Source: Ruminococcus flavefaciens 007c (GTDB lineage Bacteria > Bacillota > Clostridia > Oscillospirales > Ruminococcaceae). Taken from it: 64,000 nucleotides of DNA. The stretch is taken from the NCBI RefSeq assembly GCF_000571935.1, contig NZ_ATAX01000028.1:377001-441000 (forward strand), given 5' to 3'. Below are positions 24,798 to 33,600 of this stretch, one piece after another (within the stretch, counting starts at the first letter, position 1; each line of letters opens with the position of its first letter). Both the position numbers and the translations under genes were made by a program. Under the pieces are notes generated by a model. It saw only the letters and a list, made by a program, of their open reading frames with translations, was not told the origin of the DNA and searched no databases.

Positions 24798-26307
24798 GCA
24801 TCTCATCTTCATTTATCCAGTATCTGGTAGTATTATACTTATGGCCGGTATAATAAACGTTATTTCCTTCTCTGTGCACCTTTTTTTCTGTTGCAACGCT
24901 TTCCTCAAAGCTCAGACAGCCTTCATCATTGTATATGTTAAAGAGCCTGTCTAAGGAGTCACTGCCGTCGAAATTGCCGCCGAGCTTGAAAAACGGGAAT
25001 GTAAGTCCGAGCTCGGGAATAATATAGTAAAGGGTTCCGCTGTTGCCTTCCGGATATACGAACAGTCCGCCGTTGAAATACTCGCAGTTTATACCCAGTG
25101 ATGAACAGTCAAGTACGTAGCACTCCTTTTTGTTAAGGTCAAAGAAATGAACGGTATTGCCGTTGATATTTCCGCCGAAATCAACCACCAGCTTGTCATG
25201 GCCCGCATAGAGTACGTTACAGGAGGTAAGTCCCGTGGATACTCTGTATTCGTCGGTAACTACGTCAAATTTTCGTGAACGCCCCTGTCTTTCCGTCCAT
25301 GAAAAGAGCTCGCCGCGTATGTCAGGCAAATCTATCCCGTCCTCATTTTGTTCTTCTTCTGCCGTTACCGATTTTCTGTAAAGCTCTTTCCATGTATCGG
25401 TATCGGGGAAATATTCGCTCATAACTATTTCACTGCCGGTATAAAGGGATTTCCTGCCGTCATCATCTACCTGTATTATTTCATCCGGTCCGGGCTCATA
25501 ATCGTCGGCGACTTCCTTATAATTTACCTTTTGGCTCATTACAATGAGCCTGTCGGCATTATTCGGATAATAATGGTTTGAATAATCGGGAAGATAGTCC
25601 ATCTGCACCAGCTCGCCATTGTCAAGGTACATGAGCTCATTATCTCCCATAACAAGATACAGCCTGTCGTGATACCAGTAGAGCTGATTTATCCAGATCG
25701 CCGATTCAGGATCGGAATGGCGGTAGAGTTCCTCTGTTTTTCCTGTGAGACCGTCCACACGGAATACAGACAGATCATGTACATCGCAAAAGCCATCCGA
25801 ACCGCAGTAATCGTCATAGGAAACTACATAATAAATGTCGTTGCCTTTATACCAGCCTCTCGTTGTCACGCCCTTTGAGGGCTGGCTGCACTTCTTTTCC
25901 CACTCTTCTTCAAGCTGCTTCACTTGTTCGCTGTCTGCCTCAGCCTCTTCTGATCCGTGATCGATGCTCATACTGAAATCGGGCTTGTAGCGGTCACGGT
26001 ACTTCTCTCCCTTGCAAGGTGAGATGCGTTCACCGAAGTCCAGATCTGTTATATTGAGGCTGTGGAGGGTGAACGGCGGCTCCTTGTCGGTCTTGGTTAT
26101 ATTTACGTTTATGGTCTTGAAATCCTCCGCTTTGAACTCGCGGAATTCAGGCTTATCCTGTATTACCGGCTCGTCAACGGAACCGTCCGACACGGTGGTA
26201 TCACCTGCGGCAGGCTTTGCCTCAGAGCTTTTCTTATTCTTGTCCTCACATGAAAAACAGCAGGCAACCATTGCTGCGGCTGTGATAAATGCTGTGATCC
26301 TTTTCAT
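24790..26307 (-). CDS. Large lipoprotein, paralogue 1 of a tandem pair
   Basis: A 505-residue predicted lipoprotein: MKRITAFITAAAMVACCFSC gives a signal with a lipobox-like ending, followed by a Ser/Lys/Asp linker. ATG 26307 is chosen because GGGAGG lies seven bases upstream; an in-frame TTG at 26322 sits before that site. It shares with its downstream neighbour the N-terminal FRE..ED...IN block, the YYIIPELGLTFPF-type motif near the C-terminus and a long run of predicted strands. It has its own consensus promoter. No enzyme motif was recognised; extracytoplasmic binding is the likeliest general role. Confidence 0.78.
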   Translation of the reverse strand: MKRITAFITAAAMVACCFSCEDKNKKSSEAKPAAGDTTVSDGSVDEPVIQDKPEFREFKAEDFKTINVNITKTDKEPPFTLHSLNITDLDFGERISPCKGEKYRDRYKPDFSMSIDHGSEEAEADSEQVKQLEEEWEKKCSQPSKGVTTRGWYKGNDIYYVVSYDDYCGSDGFCDVHDLSVFRVDGLTGKTEELYRHSDPESAIWINQLYWYHDRLYLVMGDNELMYLDNGELVQMDYLPDYSNHYYPNNADRLIVMSQKVNYKEVADDYEPGPDEIIQVDDDGRKSLYTGSEIVMSEYFPDTDTWKELYRKSVTAEEEQNEDGIDLPDIRGELFSWTERQGRSRKFDVVTDEYRVSTGLTSCNVLYAGHDKLVVDFGGNINGNTVHFFDLNKKECYVLDCSSLGINCEYFNGGLFVYPEGNSGTLYYIIPELGLTFPFFKLGGNFDGSDSLDRLFNIYNDEGCLSFEESVATEKKVHREGNNVYYTGHKYNTTRYWINEDEMHG

Positions 26308-26415
26308 ATTTGTCCCTCCCAAATCAGTGTATATATATAAGTGATTTCAGAAAACAAAAAAGACGAAATCTTTCAAGTTAAAATAAAAAAAATATTTTCG
26401 ATCCTTCGTATTGTA

Positions 26416-26445
26416 ATTATATCCTATATTCCCGGCCACTGTCAA
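26416..26445 (-). promoter_or_regulatory. Promoter of the tandem lipoprotein pair
   Basis: On the minus strand TTGACA (26445-26440), 18-base spacer, TATAAT (26421-26416). The leader would be about 100 bases. Confidence 0.8.
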
Positions 26446-26450
26446 CCAAA

Positions 26451-26464
26451 ACGACATTTGTCGT
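26451..26464. promoter_or_regulatory. Candidate operator palindrome
   Basis: ACGACA-TT-TGTCGT is a perfect 6-2-6 inverted repeat five bases upstream of the minus-strand -35. A further half site TTTGTCG follows at 26467-26473. It lies in the divergent region between the lipoprotein pair and the GH95-like/GH26 unit and could bind a regulator of either. Confidence 0.45.
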
Positions 26465-26564
26465 AATTTGTCGGCTTATTCATGTATTTTTCCCAATTCA
26501 TAGGCTTTTATTCCATTTTTATTTATGATTTCTTTGAAAATTTTTCCATAAATCAAGCAGAAAT

Positions 26565-26593
26565 TTGCATTGCGTCTTTTTTTGTGGTATAAT
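26565..26593 (+). promoter_or_regulatory. Promoter of the GH95-like/GH26 unit
   Basis: TTGCAT (26565-26570), 17-base spacer, TATAAT (26588-26593) preceded by TGG. Transcription would start about 50 bases before the GH95-like ATG. Confidence 0.78.
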
Positions 26594-26649
26594 AATATGA
26601 AAAACCGCAAGCTTACACGACGACTTTATTCCATAGGAGTTGCATTAAA

Positions 26650-28968
26650 ATGAGTACTGAAACTATATTGAAATACGATTCCCCCTCTGAGAGCTTTGCT
26701 GAAGCTCTCCCTATCGGAAACGGACGTATCGGCGCTATGATCTACGGTACAGCCGTCAATGAGTCTATCAGCCTTAACGAGGATTCTGTCTGGTCAGGAG
26801 GTCTGCGGCACAGGATCAATCCCGAAGCTCAGGAGGGCTTCGCGGAAACAAGAAGGCTCCTTGCAGAGGGCAGAACAGAAGAAGCCGAAGAGGCAGCATT
26901 CAGCAAGATGCAGGGCGTTACTCCGAATATGAGGCGTTATATGCCCCTCGGAGAACTCAAGATAGACCTGGAGCTCGGCGGCAGAGCAAGAGAATTCTCA
27001 CGCAGCCTCGATATCGGCAGCGCTGTGGCAGACTCTTCCTTTACCGTAAACGGCGTCACATATACAAAGGAATACTTCATATCCGCACCCGATGAAGTCA
27101 TGGTAGTTCGCATATACGCATCGGAACCCGCTTCCGTGTCCCTTTCATGCTGTATCGACAGCCCCGAGGACTTCTACGACGACAACCGTCCCTGCGGAAA
27201 TAATATGATACTCTTCAACGGCGGTACCGGCGGCAGAGGAAGTATACTCTTTGCAGCCTGCCTCGGAGCCTCCGTAAAGGGAGGCAGCCTGAAGACCGTT
27301 GGAAGCCGTCTCGTGGCTAAAAATGCCGACGAGATAATGATAGTGCTTTCCGTCCGCACAAGCTTTTACAGCGAGAATTACAGCGAATCCGCTCAGGTGG
27401 ATACGGAAATGGCTCTTCAGTGCGAGTTTGACGAGCTCTACTACCGCCATGTGAATGATTACCGCGAGCTTTTCGACCGTGTGGAGCTTTCTCTCAACGA
27501 TAACAGCGACGAGGATCTGTCCCTCCTTTCCACAGCAGAGCGTATCGACCGCATGAAGGGCGATGAGCTTGACAACAAGGAGTGCAGACGTCTCATCAAC
27601 GATAACAAGCTTTTCGAGCTTTACTTCAATTTCGGAAGATACCTTCTCATATCATGCAGCCGTACAGGCACTCAGCCTGCTAATTTACAGGGACTCTGGA
27701 ACGAGCTTTCCGCAGCTCCAGACGGCAGCAGATATTCCCTCAACGTGGCTTCGGAAATGTACTACTGGGCAGCAGAGAGCTGCAACCTTTCCGAGTGTCA
27801 TCTGCCGCTTTTCGACCTTATGGAGCGCGTATGCGGCAACGGCAGAGTCACCGCAGAGGAAATGTACGGCATACACAAGGGCTTTGTATGTCACCATAAT
27901 ACCGATATATGGGGAGATACGGCTCCTCAGGGCGAGGAGCGCACCTCAAGCTTATGGCCTATGGGCGGCGTATGGCCTGCCCTGCATATCTTCGAGCACT
28001 ACGAATACACTCTGGACAAGGAATTCCTTGAGGAAAAATACCATATCCTCAGAGAGTCCGCCGAGTTCTTCACGGAGTATCTCACCGAGGACAAGAAAGG
28101 CAGACTGGTAACAGGTCCCTCGGTATCTCCCGAAAATTCCTATACAGACAATAACGGATACAAGGCAAGCCTCTGCATGGGACCTGCCATGGATCTTCAG
28201 ATGATATCCGTGCTTTTCTGCGACGTCATCAAGGCAGCCGCCATACTTGGCAGGGACGAAGCTCTCTCCGAAAGCCTGAAGGCTATGCTCAGAAAGCTGC
28301 CTATGCCTCAGACAGGAAAATACGGTCAGATAATGGAGTGGTTGGAGGACTACGACGAGACCGAGCTCGGTCATCAGCATATCTCCCAGCTTTTCGCTCT
28401 CCACCCCGCTGATATGATAAATCCCCACAAGACGCCAAAGCTGGCCGACGCCGCAAGAGCTACCCTTGTGCGCAGACTCATCAACGGCGGAGGACGCACA
28501 GGCTGGAGCTGTGCATGGGTGACGAATATGTGGGCAAGGCTCTTTGACAGCCGCATGGTCTACGAAAACCTTCAGCGTATGCTCTCACACTATACCTCTC
28601 CGAATATGACGGCTTCAAAGCCCTGCTTCAGCCCCTATGCAAACCTCGGCTGCACCGCTGCCATAGCGGAGGCTCTCATGCAGAGCTGCGGCGGCGAGAT
28701 CAATCTTCTCCCCGCTATCCCCGAGGAATGGAACAACGGCCATATCACAGGTCTCAGGGCAAAGGGCGGCTTTACCGTTGATATTTACTGGACAGAACAT
28801 ACTCTCGACCGTGCAGAGATATACTCAGAGTACGGCGGAGAGCTCAGGATCAGGGCAAACTGCGTTGTAAGCGTCGCCTGCAGCGGCGAATCCGTAAATT
28901 CACGCATAGAAGACGGCGTCATCATTTTCGATACGGAACAGGGCAGAACATATACCATAAAAGCCTGA
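26650..28968 (+). CDS. Cytoplasmic GH95-like protein lacking the family catalytic base residues
   Basis: A 772-residue protein without signal peptide, CBM or dockerin, homologous over its length to the GH95 enzyme at 350-3793 (both share EALPIGNGRIGAMIYG-like openings, NLQGLWNE and INLLPAIPEEWN). The expected acid is kept: E563 in GQIMEW. The Asn-x-Asn motif (NIN in the dockerin paralogue) reads N365-V-A367, and the Asp of FQIDGNFG is replaced by Y663 in FSPYANLG; MNYW reads MYYW. In Bifidobacterium AfcA these Asn and Asp residues form the base, so the protein is either inactive on fucosides or acts on another substrate. AGGAG lies before the ATG. It is the first gene of a unit with a GH26 lipoprotein, 16 bases away. 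Confidence 0.85.
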   Translation: MSTETILKYDSPSESFAEALPIGNGRIGAMIYGTAVNESISLNEDSVWSGGLRHRINPEAQEGFAETRRLLAEGRTEEAEEAAFSKMQGVTPNMRRYMPLGELKIDLELGGRAREFSRSLDIGSAVADSSFTVNGVTYTKEYFISAPDEVMVVRIYASEPASVSLSCCIDSPEDFYDDNRPCGNNMILFNGGTGGRGSILFAACLGASVKGGSLKTVGSRLVAKNADEIMIVLSVRTSFYSENYSESAQVDTEMALQCEFDELYYRHVNDYRELFDRVELSLNDNSDEDLSLLSTAERIDRMKGDELDNKECRRLINDNKLFELYFNFGRYLLISCSRTGTQPANLQGLWNELSAAPDGSRYSLNVASEMYYWAAESCNLSECHLPLFDLMERVCGNGRVTAEEMYGIHKGFVCHHNTDIWGDTAPQGEERTSSLWPMGGVWPALHIFEHYEYTLDKEFLEEKYHILRESAEFFTEYLTEDKKGRLVTGPSVSPENSYTDNNGYKASLCMGPAMDLQMISVLFCDVIKAAAILGRDEALSESLKAMLRKLPMPQTGKYGQIMEWLEDYDETELGHQHISQLFALHPADMINPHKTPKLADAARATLVRRLINGGGRTGWSCAWVTNMWARLFDSRMVYENLQRMLSHYTSPNMTASKPCFSPYANLGCTAAIAEALMQSCGGEINLLPAIPEEWNNGHITGLRAKGGFTVDIYWTEHTLDRAEIYSEYGGELRIRANCVVSVACSGESVNSRIEDGVIIFDTEQGRTYTIKA

Positions 28969-28984
28969 TCCATAGGAGGAACAA

Positions 28985-30628
28985 ATGTATATTCGCAAAA
29001 TTACTGCTGTTGCAGCCGCTGCGGCTGCTGCCTTGTCGGTATTCGCTGCTTGCAGCAAGAACAAAAAGGGCTCATTTACGGCTTCGGTGCCCATTATCGA
29101 GAAGACTACCGCAAAAACTACTGCCGAGCCCACTACTACTCTCCCCGTAGAGACCTTTCCCGAATATCCCGTTACCTTCCCTGAAATAGAGAAGAAACAG
29201 TCGGGCAACCTCTATGAAGCGGAAAAAGCCCAGCTCAAGGGCGGCGTCAAGGCAGCTACCGACCTTCCCGAATTCAGCGGCGAAGGCTATGTAACAGGCT
29301 TCGGCGACAAGGGAGAGGGCTCCGTCTGCTTTGAGATAGACGTTCCCACCAATCAGCACTATGACCTCTCCTTCAATATATCAGCCGCAAAGGCAGTAAA
29401 CTGCCGCATAACTCTCGGAGATCAACAGCTGACTGTGTTCAAGACCACTGACAACAGCCAGTTCACCTATATAACCCTCTACGGCGTATTCCTTACAAAG
29501 GGCAAACAACAGCTCACCATTACTCCCGAAAACGGAGATATGTTCCTGGATTACCTGAAGATCGAGAACAATACCTCTCTCAGCGATATATCCTACAATA
29601 CCAACGGCGAGCTGGTAAACAAGGACGCAGGCGAGTCCGCAAAGGAGCTTATGAGCTTCCTGTCCGAGAATTACGGAAAATACATCATTACAGGTCAGTA
29701 CGCCTACGGCGGGGACAATGCCGACCTTAACCTGATCTACCGCACTACGGGAAAATACCCCGTTATGCGATTCTCTAACCTTGAGATACCCGACGAGAGC
29801 TTCGACGATAGCTTCAAGGAGGTGGACGCTGCCGCAGAATGGTACTTTAACGGCGGCATCTCCTGCGTAAGCTGGTTCTGGAAGGCTCCGTCAGACAAAA
29901 AAAGCGGCATACGCACAGAGGATACGGATTTCGACCTCTCCAAGGCCGTCACTGAAGAAAAGATCGCAGAGCTCACCGAGGAAGACATCAGAGAGCTTTA
30001 CAGCAAGGGAAATATTTCCAAGGAGTGCTACGGTCTGATACTTGATATAGACAATATGGCAGGCCAGCTGACCTCCCTCAAAAACAGAGGAGTTCCCGTA
30101 CTGTGGCGTCCTCTTCCCGAGGGCTGCGGCAACTGGTACTGGTGGGGCGCAAAGGGCACTGCCGACTACAAATGGCTTTGGCAGCTGATATACGACCGCT
30201 TTACCAAGTATTTCAAGCTGGATAACCTCATATGGGTATGGAACGGTCAGAGCGAGAGCTCTCTTGTGGACAAGCGTACCTTCGACATCGCTTCCGTAGA
30301 TCTTTACCTCAGCAGCGAAAAGGACTACGGTGACAGATTCTATGAGGAATTCGCAGCCGTTCAGAAATTCGTGGGCAGCGACAAGCTCATAGCTATCAGC
30401 GAATGCGGAAGCGTTCCCGATATGGATACTGCCTTCAGAGACAACGCTGTATGGTCATTTTTCGGCGTATGGTACGGCAAGTATATACGTACCGAAAAAG
30501 GCGAATACAACGAGGAATACACCAGCAAGGACGCTCTTATAAGAGCCTATAACTCCGACGGCGCACTTACCCTCGACGAATACCGCAAGATGAGGGGCTT
30601 CAAGGAGCCCGAGACAGATACCGAATAA
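28985..30628 (+). CDS. GH26 lipoprotein with N-terminal CBM35-like domain, probable beta-mannanase
   Basis: A 547-residue surface enzyme. The signal ends at the lipobox FAAC (C23), then a Thr-rich linker. A CBM35/CBM6-like domain spans about 76-197 (LYEAEKAQLKGG ... MFLDYLKIEN). The GH26 barrel fills about 205-540 and starts with ELMSFLSENYGKYIITGQ. The acid/base is E379 in WRPLPEGCGNWYWWG and the nucleophile E473 in ISECG. The residue before the acid/base is Pro378 where mannanases of this family usually have His, so specificity or activity may differ. Family members hydrolyse beta-1,4-mannan or related glucans at the cell surface. AGGAGG precedes the ATG. Confidence 0.88.
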   Translation: MYIRKITAVAAAAAAALSVFAACSKNKKGSFTASVPIIEKTTAKTTAEPTTTLPVETFPEYPVTFPEIEKKQSGNLYEAEKAQLKGGVKAATDLPEFSGEGYVTGFGDKGEGSVCFEIDVPTNQHYDLSFNISAAKAVNCRITLGDQQLTVFKTTDNSQFTYITLYGVFLTKGKQQLTITPENGDMFLDYLKIENNTSLSDISYNTNGELVNKDAGESAKELMSFLSENYGKYIITGQYAYGGDNADLNLIYRTTGKYPVMRFSNLEIPDESFDDSFKEVDAAAEWYFNGGISCVSWFWKAPSDKKSGIRTEDTDFDLSKAVTEEKIAELTEEDIRELYSKGNISKECYGLILDIDNMAGQLTSLKNRGVPVLWRPLPEGCGNWYWWGAKGTADYKWLWQLIYDRFTKYFKLDNLIWVWNGQSESSLVDKRTFDIASVDLYLSSEKDYGDRFYEEFAAVQKFVGSDKLIAISECGSVPDMDTAFRDNAVWSFFGVWYGKYIRTEKGEYNEEYTSKDALIRAYNSDGALTLDEYRKMRGFKEPETDTE

Positions 30629-30643
30629 GAAAGGGGACTTTGC

Positions 30644-31954
30644 ATGAATGACGATTTCACACCAAGACGTCCCAATTCCGCAGCACAGGACGAGATAATC
30701 GTCAAAATGCTCAATGAGGTCGGCAGGAACGACCACAAGACTACAAGCTTCAAGCTTTGGGATACTCTTGTAATTACTCCCTTTTCAAGACCTGAGGATA
30801 TGTTTCTCTTCATGGAAGAGGATTTCTCCCTGCTGAGCACCTGCGGCAAGACCTTCACGGAGCTGCGCACGGAAGCTCAGAAGGCTGCGGAAAAGAAATA
30901 CAGCGTCAAAAGCAATGTTACTCTTGAAAAAATATACGATATATTCACAAAAATTAGCGGTATCACCGCTGCGGGCAGAGACAGGCTCATGGCCCGCGAA
31001 TGTGACCTGATACACCACTTCGCCTTTGCCAGAAGAACAGGAAAGCTCCTTTTTGACAAGGCTAAGGACTGCAAAAACAGGATAATCGTCACCTCTGATT
31101 CCTACTATCCCCGCGACGTTATAGTAAAAATACTCTGCGACTGCGGATACGGCGGATATGACAAGCTTATACTCACCGAGGAACAGAATATACCCGATTC
31201 GGCACCTACTGCCTACCTTGACGCGGTGATAAAGAAATCGGGAGTGGAAGCAAACAATATTCTCCATGTGGGCGGAGATTTCTCCGCAGATGTGGAGGCA
31301 CCCATAGTCAAAGGCATGAGAGCCCTCATGCTCCAGCCCGTACAGCCGCTTATGGTAAAATCAGGCAGGATAAGAGGCTTTATCGAGGAAAAACATCTCT
31401 ACGACATGGAGGACAGCAGACTTATGGCTCTTCGCTGTGCCTTCGGCCTCTATGCCGCCTACGGCTTTGACGTGCCGCAGAACAAAAAGCCTCAGAGTGA
31501 CCTCTGCGGAGACAATTATATGACAGGCTTCATAATACTTGGACCTCTGTCACTTATACAGGACTTTTCTCCCGAAACAGAGCTTCAGGGCGAGCTGATC
31601 TCCGCAATGGAAAGCAATAAGGAGATCATGGACGGAAAGCGCGATTTTGAGGAGATGATGTACTGCCATTTCGGTGATTTCATCGAGAAATATGGCAGCG
31701 AAGGCTGTCAGCTGCCGCTGGAATTCCTCGAAAAACACAGCTATATCGGCGACAGGAACAATATAATGCCCCTTCTTTCGGAAAACGGCAGAAAAAAATG
31801 GGGCAAGCCCGCAAGTGAACCCAAGCTCGCACCGGTTCACGCAAAAGCCGTCAGAAAGAACCCCGTTCAGAAGCTGGCCGACAAGCTTTTCCCCGAAGGA
31901 ACAAGAGTCAGAGAGCTCACTGAAGGAGTCCTGAACAGAAAAAAGAAGAAATGA
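30644..31954 (+). CDS. HAD-like protein with replaced nucleophile
   Basis: A 436-residue cytoplasmic protein with a HAD-type core in its first 230 residues. Motif I, normally FDxFDTL, reads F36-K37-L-W-D40-T-L, so the aspartate nucleophile is a lysine. Motif II is IIVTSDSYYP; the motif III/IV region is ILHVGGDFSADVEAP. Similar HAD-like proteins are often encoded with glycosyltransferases. The C-terminal 200 residues are helical and end in a Lys-rich tail. It starts 16 bases after the GH26 gene, so it is probably in the same operon. A binding or regulatory role seems likelier than phosphatase activity. Confidence 0.72.
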   Translation: MNDDFTPRRPNSAAQDEIIVKMLNEVGRNDHKTTSFKLWDTLVITPFSRPEDMFLFMEEDFSLLSTCGKTFTELRTEAQKAAEKKYSVKSNVTLEKIYDIFTKISGITAAGRDRLMARECDLIHHFAFARRTGKLLFDKAKDCKNRIIVTSDSYYPRDVIVKILCDCGYGGYDKLILTEEQNIPDSAPTAYLDAVIKKSGVEANNILHVGGDFSADVEAPIVKGMRALMLQPVQPLMVKSGRIRGFIEEKHLYDMEDSRLMALRCAFGLYAAYGFDVPQNKKPQSDLCGDNYMTGFIILGPLSLIQDFSPETELQGELISAMESNKEIMDGKRDFEEMMYCHFGDFIEKYGSEGCQLPLEFLEKHSYIGDRNNIMPLLSENGRKKWGKPASEPKLAPVHAKAVRKNPVQKLADKLFPEGTRVRELTEGVLNRKKKK

Positions 31955-31989
31955 TCTTACTTTTCTGCTCTTTGTCACCTTTTGCGACA

Positions 31990-32012
31990 GCCGTATTCGA
32001 CGGCGTTTTATT
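31990..32012 (+). terminator. Weak terminator candidate
   Basis: GCCGT (31990-31994), loop ATTCG, ACGGC (32000-32004), then GTTTTATT. Only five stem pairs, 36 bases past the HAD-like stop. Confidence 0.4.
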
Positions 32013-32071
32013 ACACTGATACCTTATTACATTTCCCTGCAAGAAACGGTGGTATAACCTAAAATATTCCG

Positions 32072-32100
32072 TTGCTGCTCCTTTTGTCATGTGTTATCAT
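32072..32100 (+). promoter_or_regulatory. Putative spo0A promoter
   Basis: TTGCTG (32072-32077), 17-base spacer, TATCAT (32095-32100) preceded by TGT (extended -10). The start site would be about 35 bases before the spo0A ATG. Confidence 0.5.
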
Positions 32101-32142
32101 TATTAAGCGGTAAAAACCGCCAAGCAAAAGGAGGTATAAATA

Positions 32143-32898
32143 ATGAATAACAAGGTTAAGGTACTCATCGGCGACGATTCTGCCGAAACAGGCGTAAGCG
32201 TGGCCAATAAGCTCCGTGAAAAGGGAATGTATGCGTATACCAGACGCAGAGACTGCGGTCTCATCCTTGATTCCATAAAAAAGGATCCGCCGGATGTGGC
32301 TGTGATGGATATATCCTCTCAGAACGGCGACGTTATCTCCGTAATGAGAGCAGCAGGCGAATCAGGCATAAAGCCTCCCGTTTTCATAATAACTTCCGCC
32401 TATGACAATGAGTTCATTGAGCGTCAGGTGATGGAAAACGGAGCATCAAAGTTCCTGCTCAAGCCCTACAGCGCAGACGACCTCTGCACTGCAATAAATT
32501 CCTCTCTCGGCGACAGAGTAAACAGCTTCAGCGACGATATGGAGGTCGTCGTTACGGATATGATACACCAGCTGGGCGTTCCCGCTCATATAAAAGGCTA
32601 TCATTACCTCAGAACTGCCATACTCTACTCGATAAAGGACAAGACTCTTCTCGACAGCGTTACAAAGCTCCTCTATCCCACAGTTGCGGATATTTACGAC
32701 ACCACCTCATCAAGAGTAGAACGCGCTATCCGCCATGCCATAGAAATAGCATGGGACAGAGGAAATGTGGATACCCTCAATTCCTTCTTCGGCTATACCG
32801 TGGATACGGGAAAGGGCAAGCCAACAAATTCGGAATTCATCGCTCTTATCACAGATAAGCTCAGACTTCGCTATAAAAGCGTTCTGAATACTCACTGA
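32143..32898 (+). CDS. spo0A: Spo0A, master regulator of sporulation entry
   Basis: A 251-residue response regulator. The receiver domain (1-120) has D11/D12, the phospho-acceptor D56 in VAVMDISSQ and K103 in LLKPYS. The C-terminal sigma-A-contacting DNA-binding domain is unmistakable: [38 protein letters not shown] and [13 protein letters not shown]. Residues after D56 (ISSQNGDV) differ from the usual LPxxDG stretch. AAAGGAGG precedes the ATG. In sporulating Firmicutes Spo0A-P turns on early sporulation genes; gpr and ytaF also occur within 13 kb, but spoIVB, the usual neighbour, does not. Confidence 0.95.
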   Translation: MNNKVKVLIGDDSAETGVSVANKLREKGMYAYTRRRDCGLILDSIKKDPPDVAVMDISSQNGDVISVMRAAGESGIKPPVFIITSAYDNEFIERQVMENGASKFLLKPYSADDLCTAINSSLGDRVNSFSDDMEVVVTDMIHQLGVPAHIKGYHYLRTAILYSIKDKTLLDSVTKLLYPTVADIYDTTSSRVERAIRHAIEIAWDRGNVDTLNSFFGYTVDTGKGKPTNSEFIALITDKLRLRYKSVLNTH

Positions 32899-32982
32899 TA
32901 CTGAATAAGCTGTGATGATACCGCATATCATATCCTGCACAGCAATGTGCAGTAAAAAATCTTTAAGAAAAGGAGTATTATC

Positions 32983-33492
32983 ATGGCTTTCAGAAAAATC
33001 AGCATCAGCGAGCTTTCATTCAATCCCTTCGACAAGATAGGAAAACAGTGGATGCTCCTCACAGGCGGGGACAGCAGCAGCTTCAATACCATGACAGCTT
33101 CATGGGGACAGCTTGGCGTTCTCTGGAACAAGGACGTTTTCACCTGCTATATAAGACCAAACCGCTATACATACGGTTTCATTGAAAAAGGCGAATGCTT
33201 TACAGCTTCATTTTTCGGCGAAGAGTTCAGACAGGCACTTTCCTTCTGCGGCTCAAATTCGGGCAGAGACTGCGACAAGGTAAAGGAAGCAGGCCTTACT
33301 CCGGCTGAGATCGGCGGATGTATGGCATTTGAAGAGGCCGAACTCGTGCTTGTCTGCCGTAAGCTCTACAGCTACGACCTTCAGGAGAGCGGCTTCCTCA
33401 CAGATGACGGAATACCCGAGAAATTCTTTTCAAAGGATCCCTATCACCGCGCCTATATCTCCGAGATAACCGGAGTATATGTAAAGGAATAA
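32983..33492 (+). CDS. Flavin reductase-like (FMN-binding split-barrel) protein
   Basis: A 169-residue cytoplasmic protein with the flavin reductase-like fold. Near the N-terminus WMLLTGGDSSSFNTMTASWGQLGVLWNK corresponds to the flavin-contact region seen in this family (TAS-WG), followed by YIRPNRYTYGFIE and FTASFF. Such proteins use FMN to reduce substrates or supply reduced flavin, but no partner oxidoreductase lies nearby. AAGGAG precedes the ATG. It follows spo0A by 84 bases and may be cotranscribed with it. Confidence 0.82.
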   Translation: MAFRKISISELSFNPFDKIGKQWMLLTGGDSSSFNTMTASWGQLGVLWNKDVFTCYIRPNRYTYGFIEKGECFTASFFGEEFRQALSFCGSNSGRDCDKVKEAGLTPAEIGGCMAFEEAELVLVCRKLYSYDLQESGFLTDDGIPEKFFSKDPYHRAYISEITGVYVKE

Positions 33493-33600
33493 TCCACGAA
33501 AAATGTGACAAACTATCCGCATAAGATTCTTTTAACCACAAATCAAAACAGACTCTGTATGATAAATCATCAGTAACAGGCTATAATCGGAGGGAATATG

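Noticed and set aside
31996..32002. TTCGACG as a Spo0A box upstream of spo0A
   Set aside because: One mismatch from TTCGACA in a single 7-mer is expected by chance, and it overlaps a terminator-like stem.
32933..32952. CTGCACA/TGTGCAG hairpin between spo0A and the flavin reductase gene as a terminator
   Set aside because: Followed on the plus strand by A, not T, residues; at most an mRNA hairpin.
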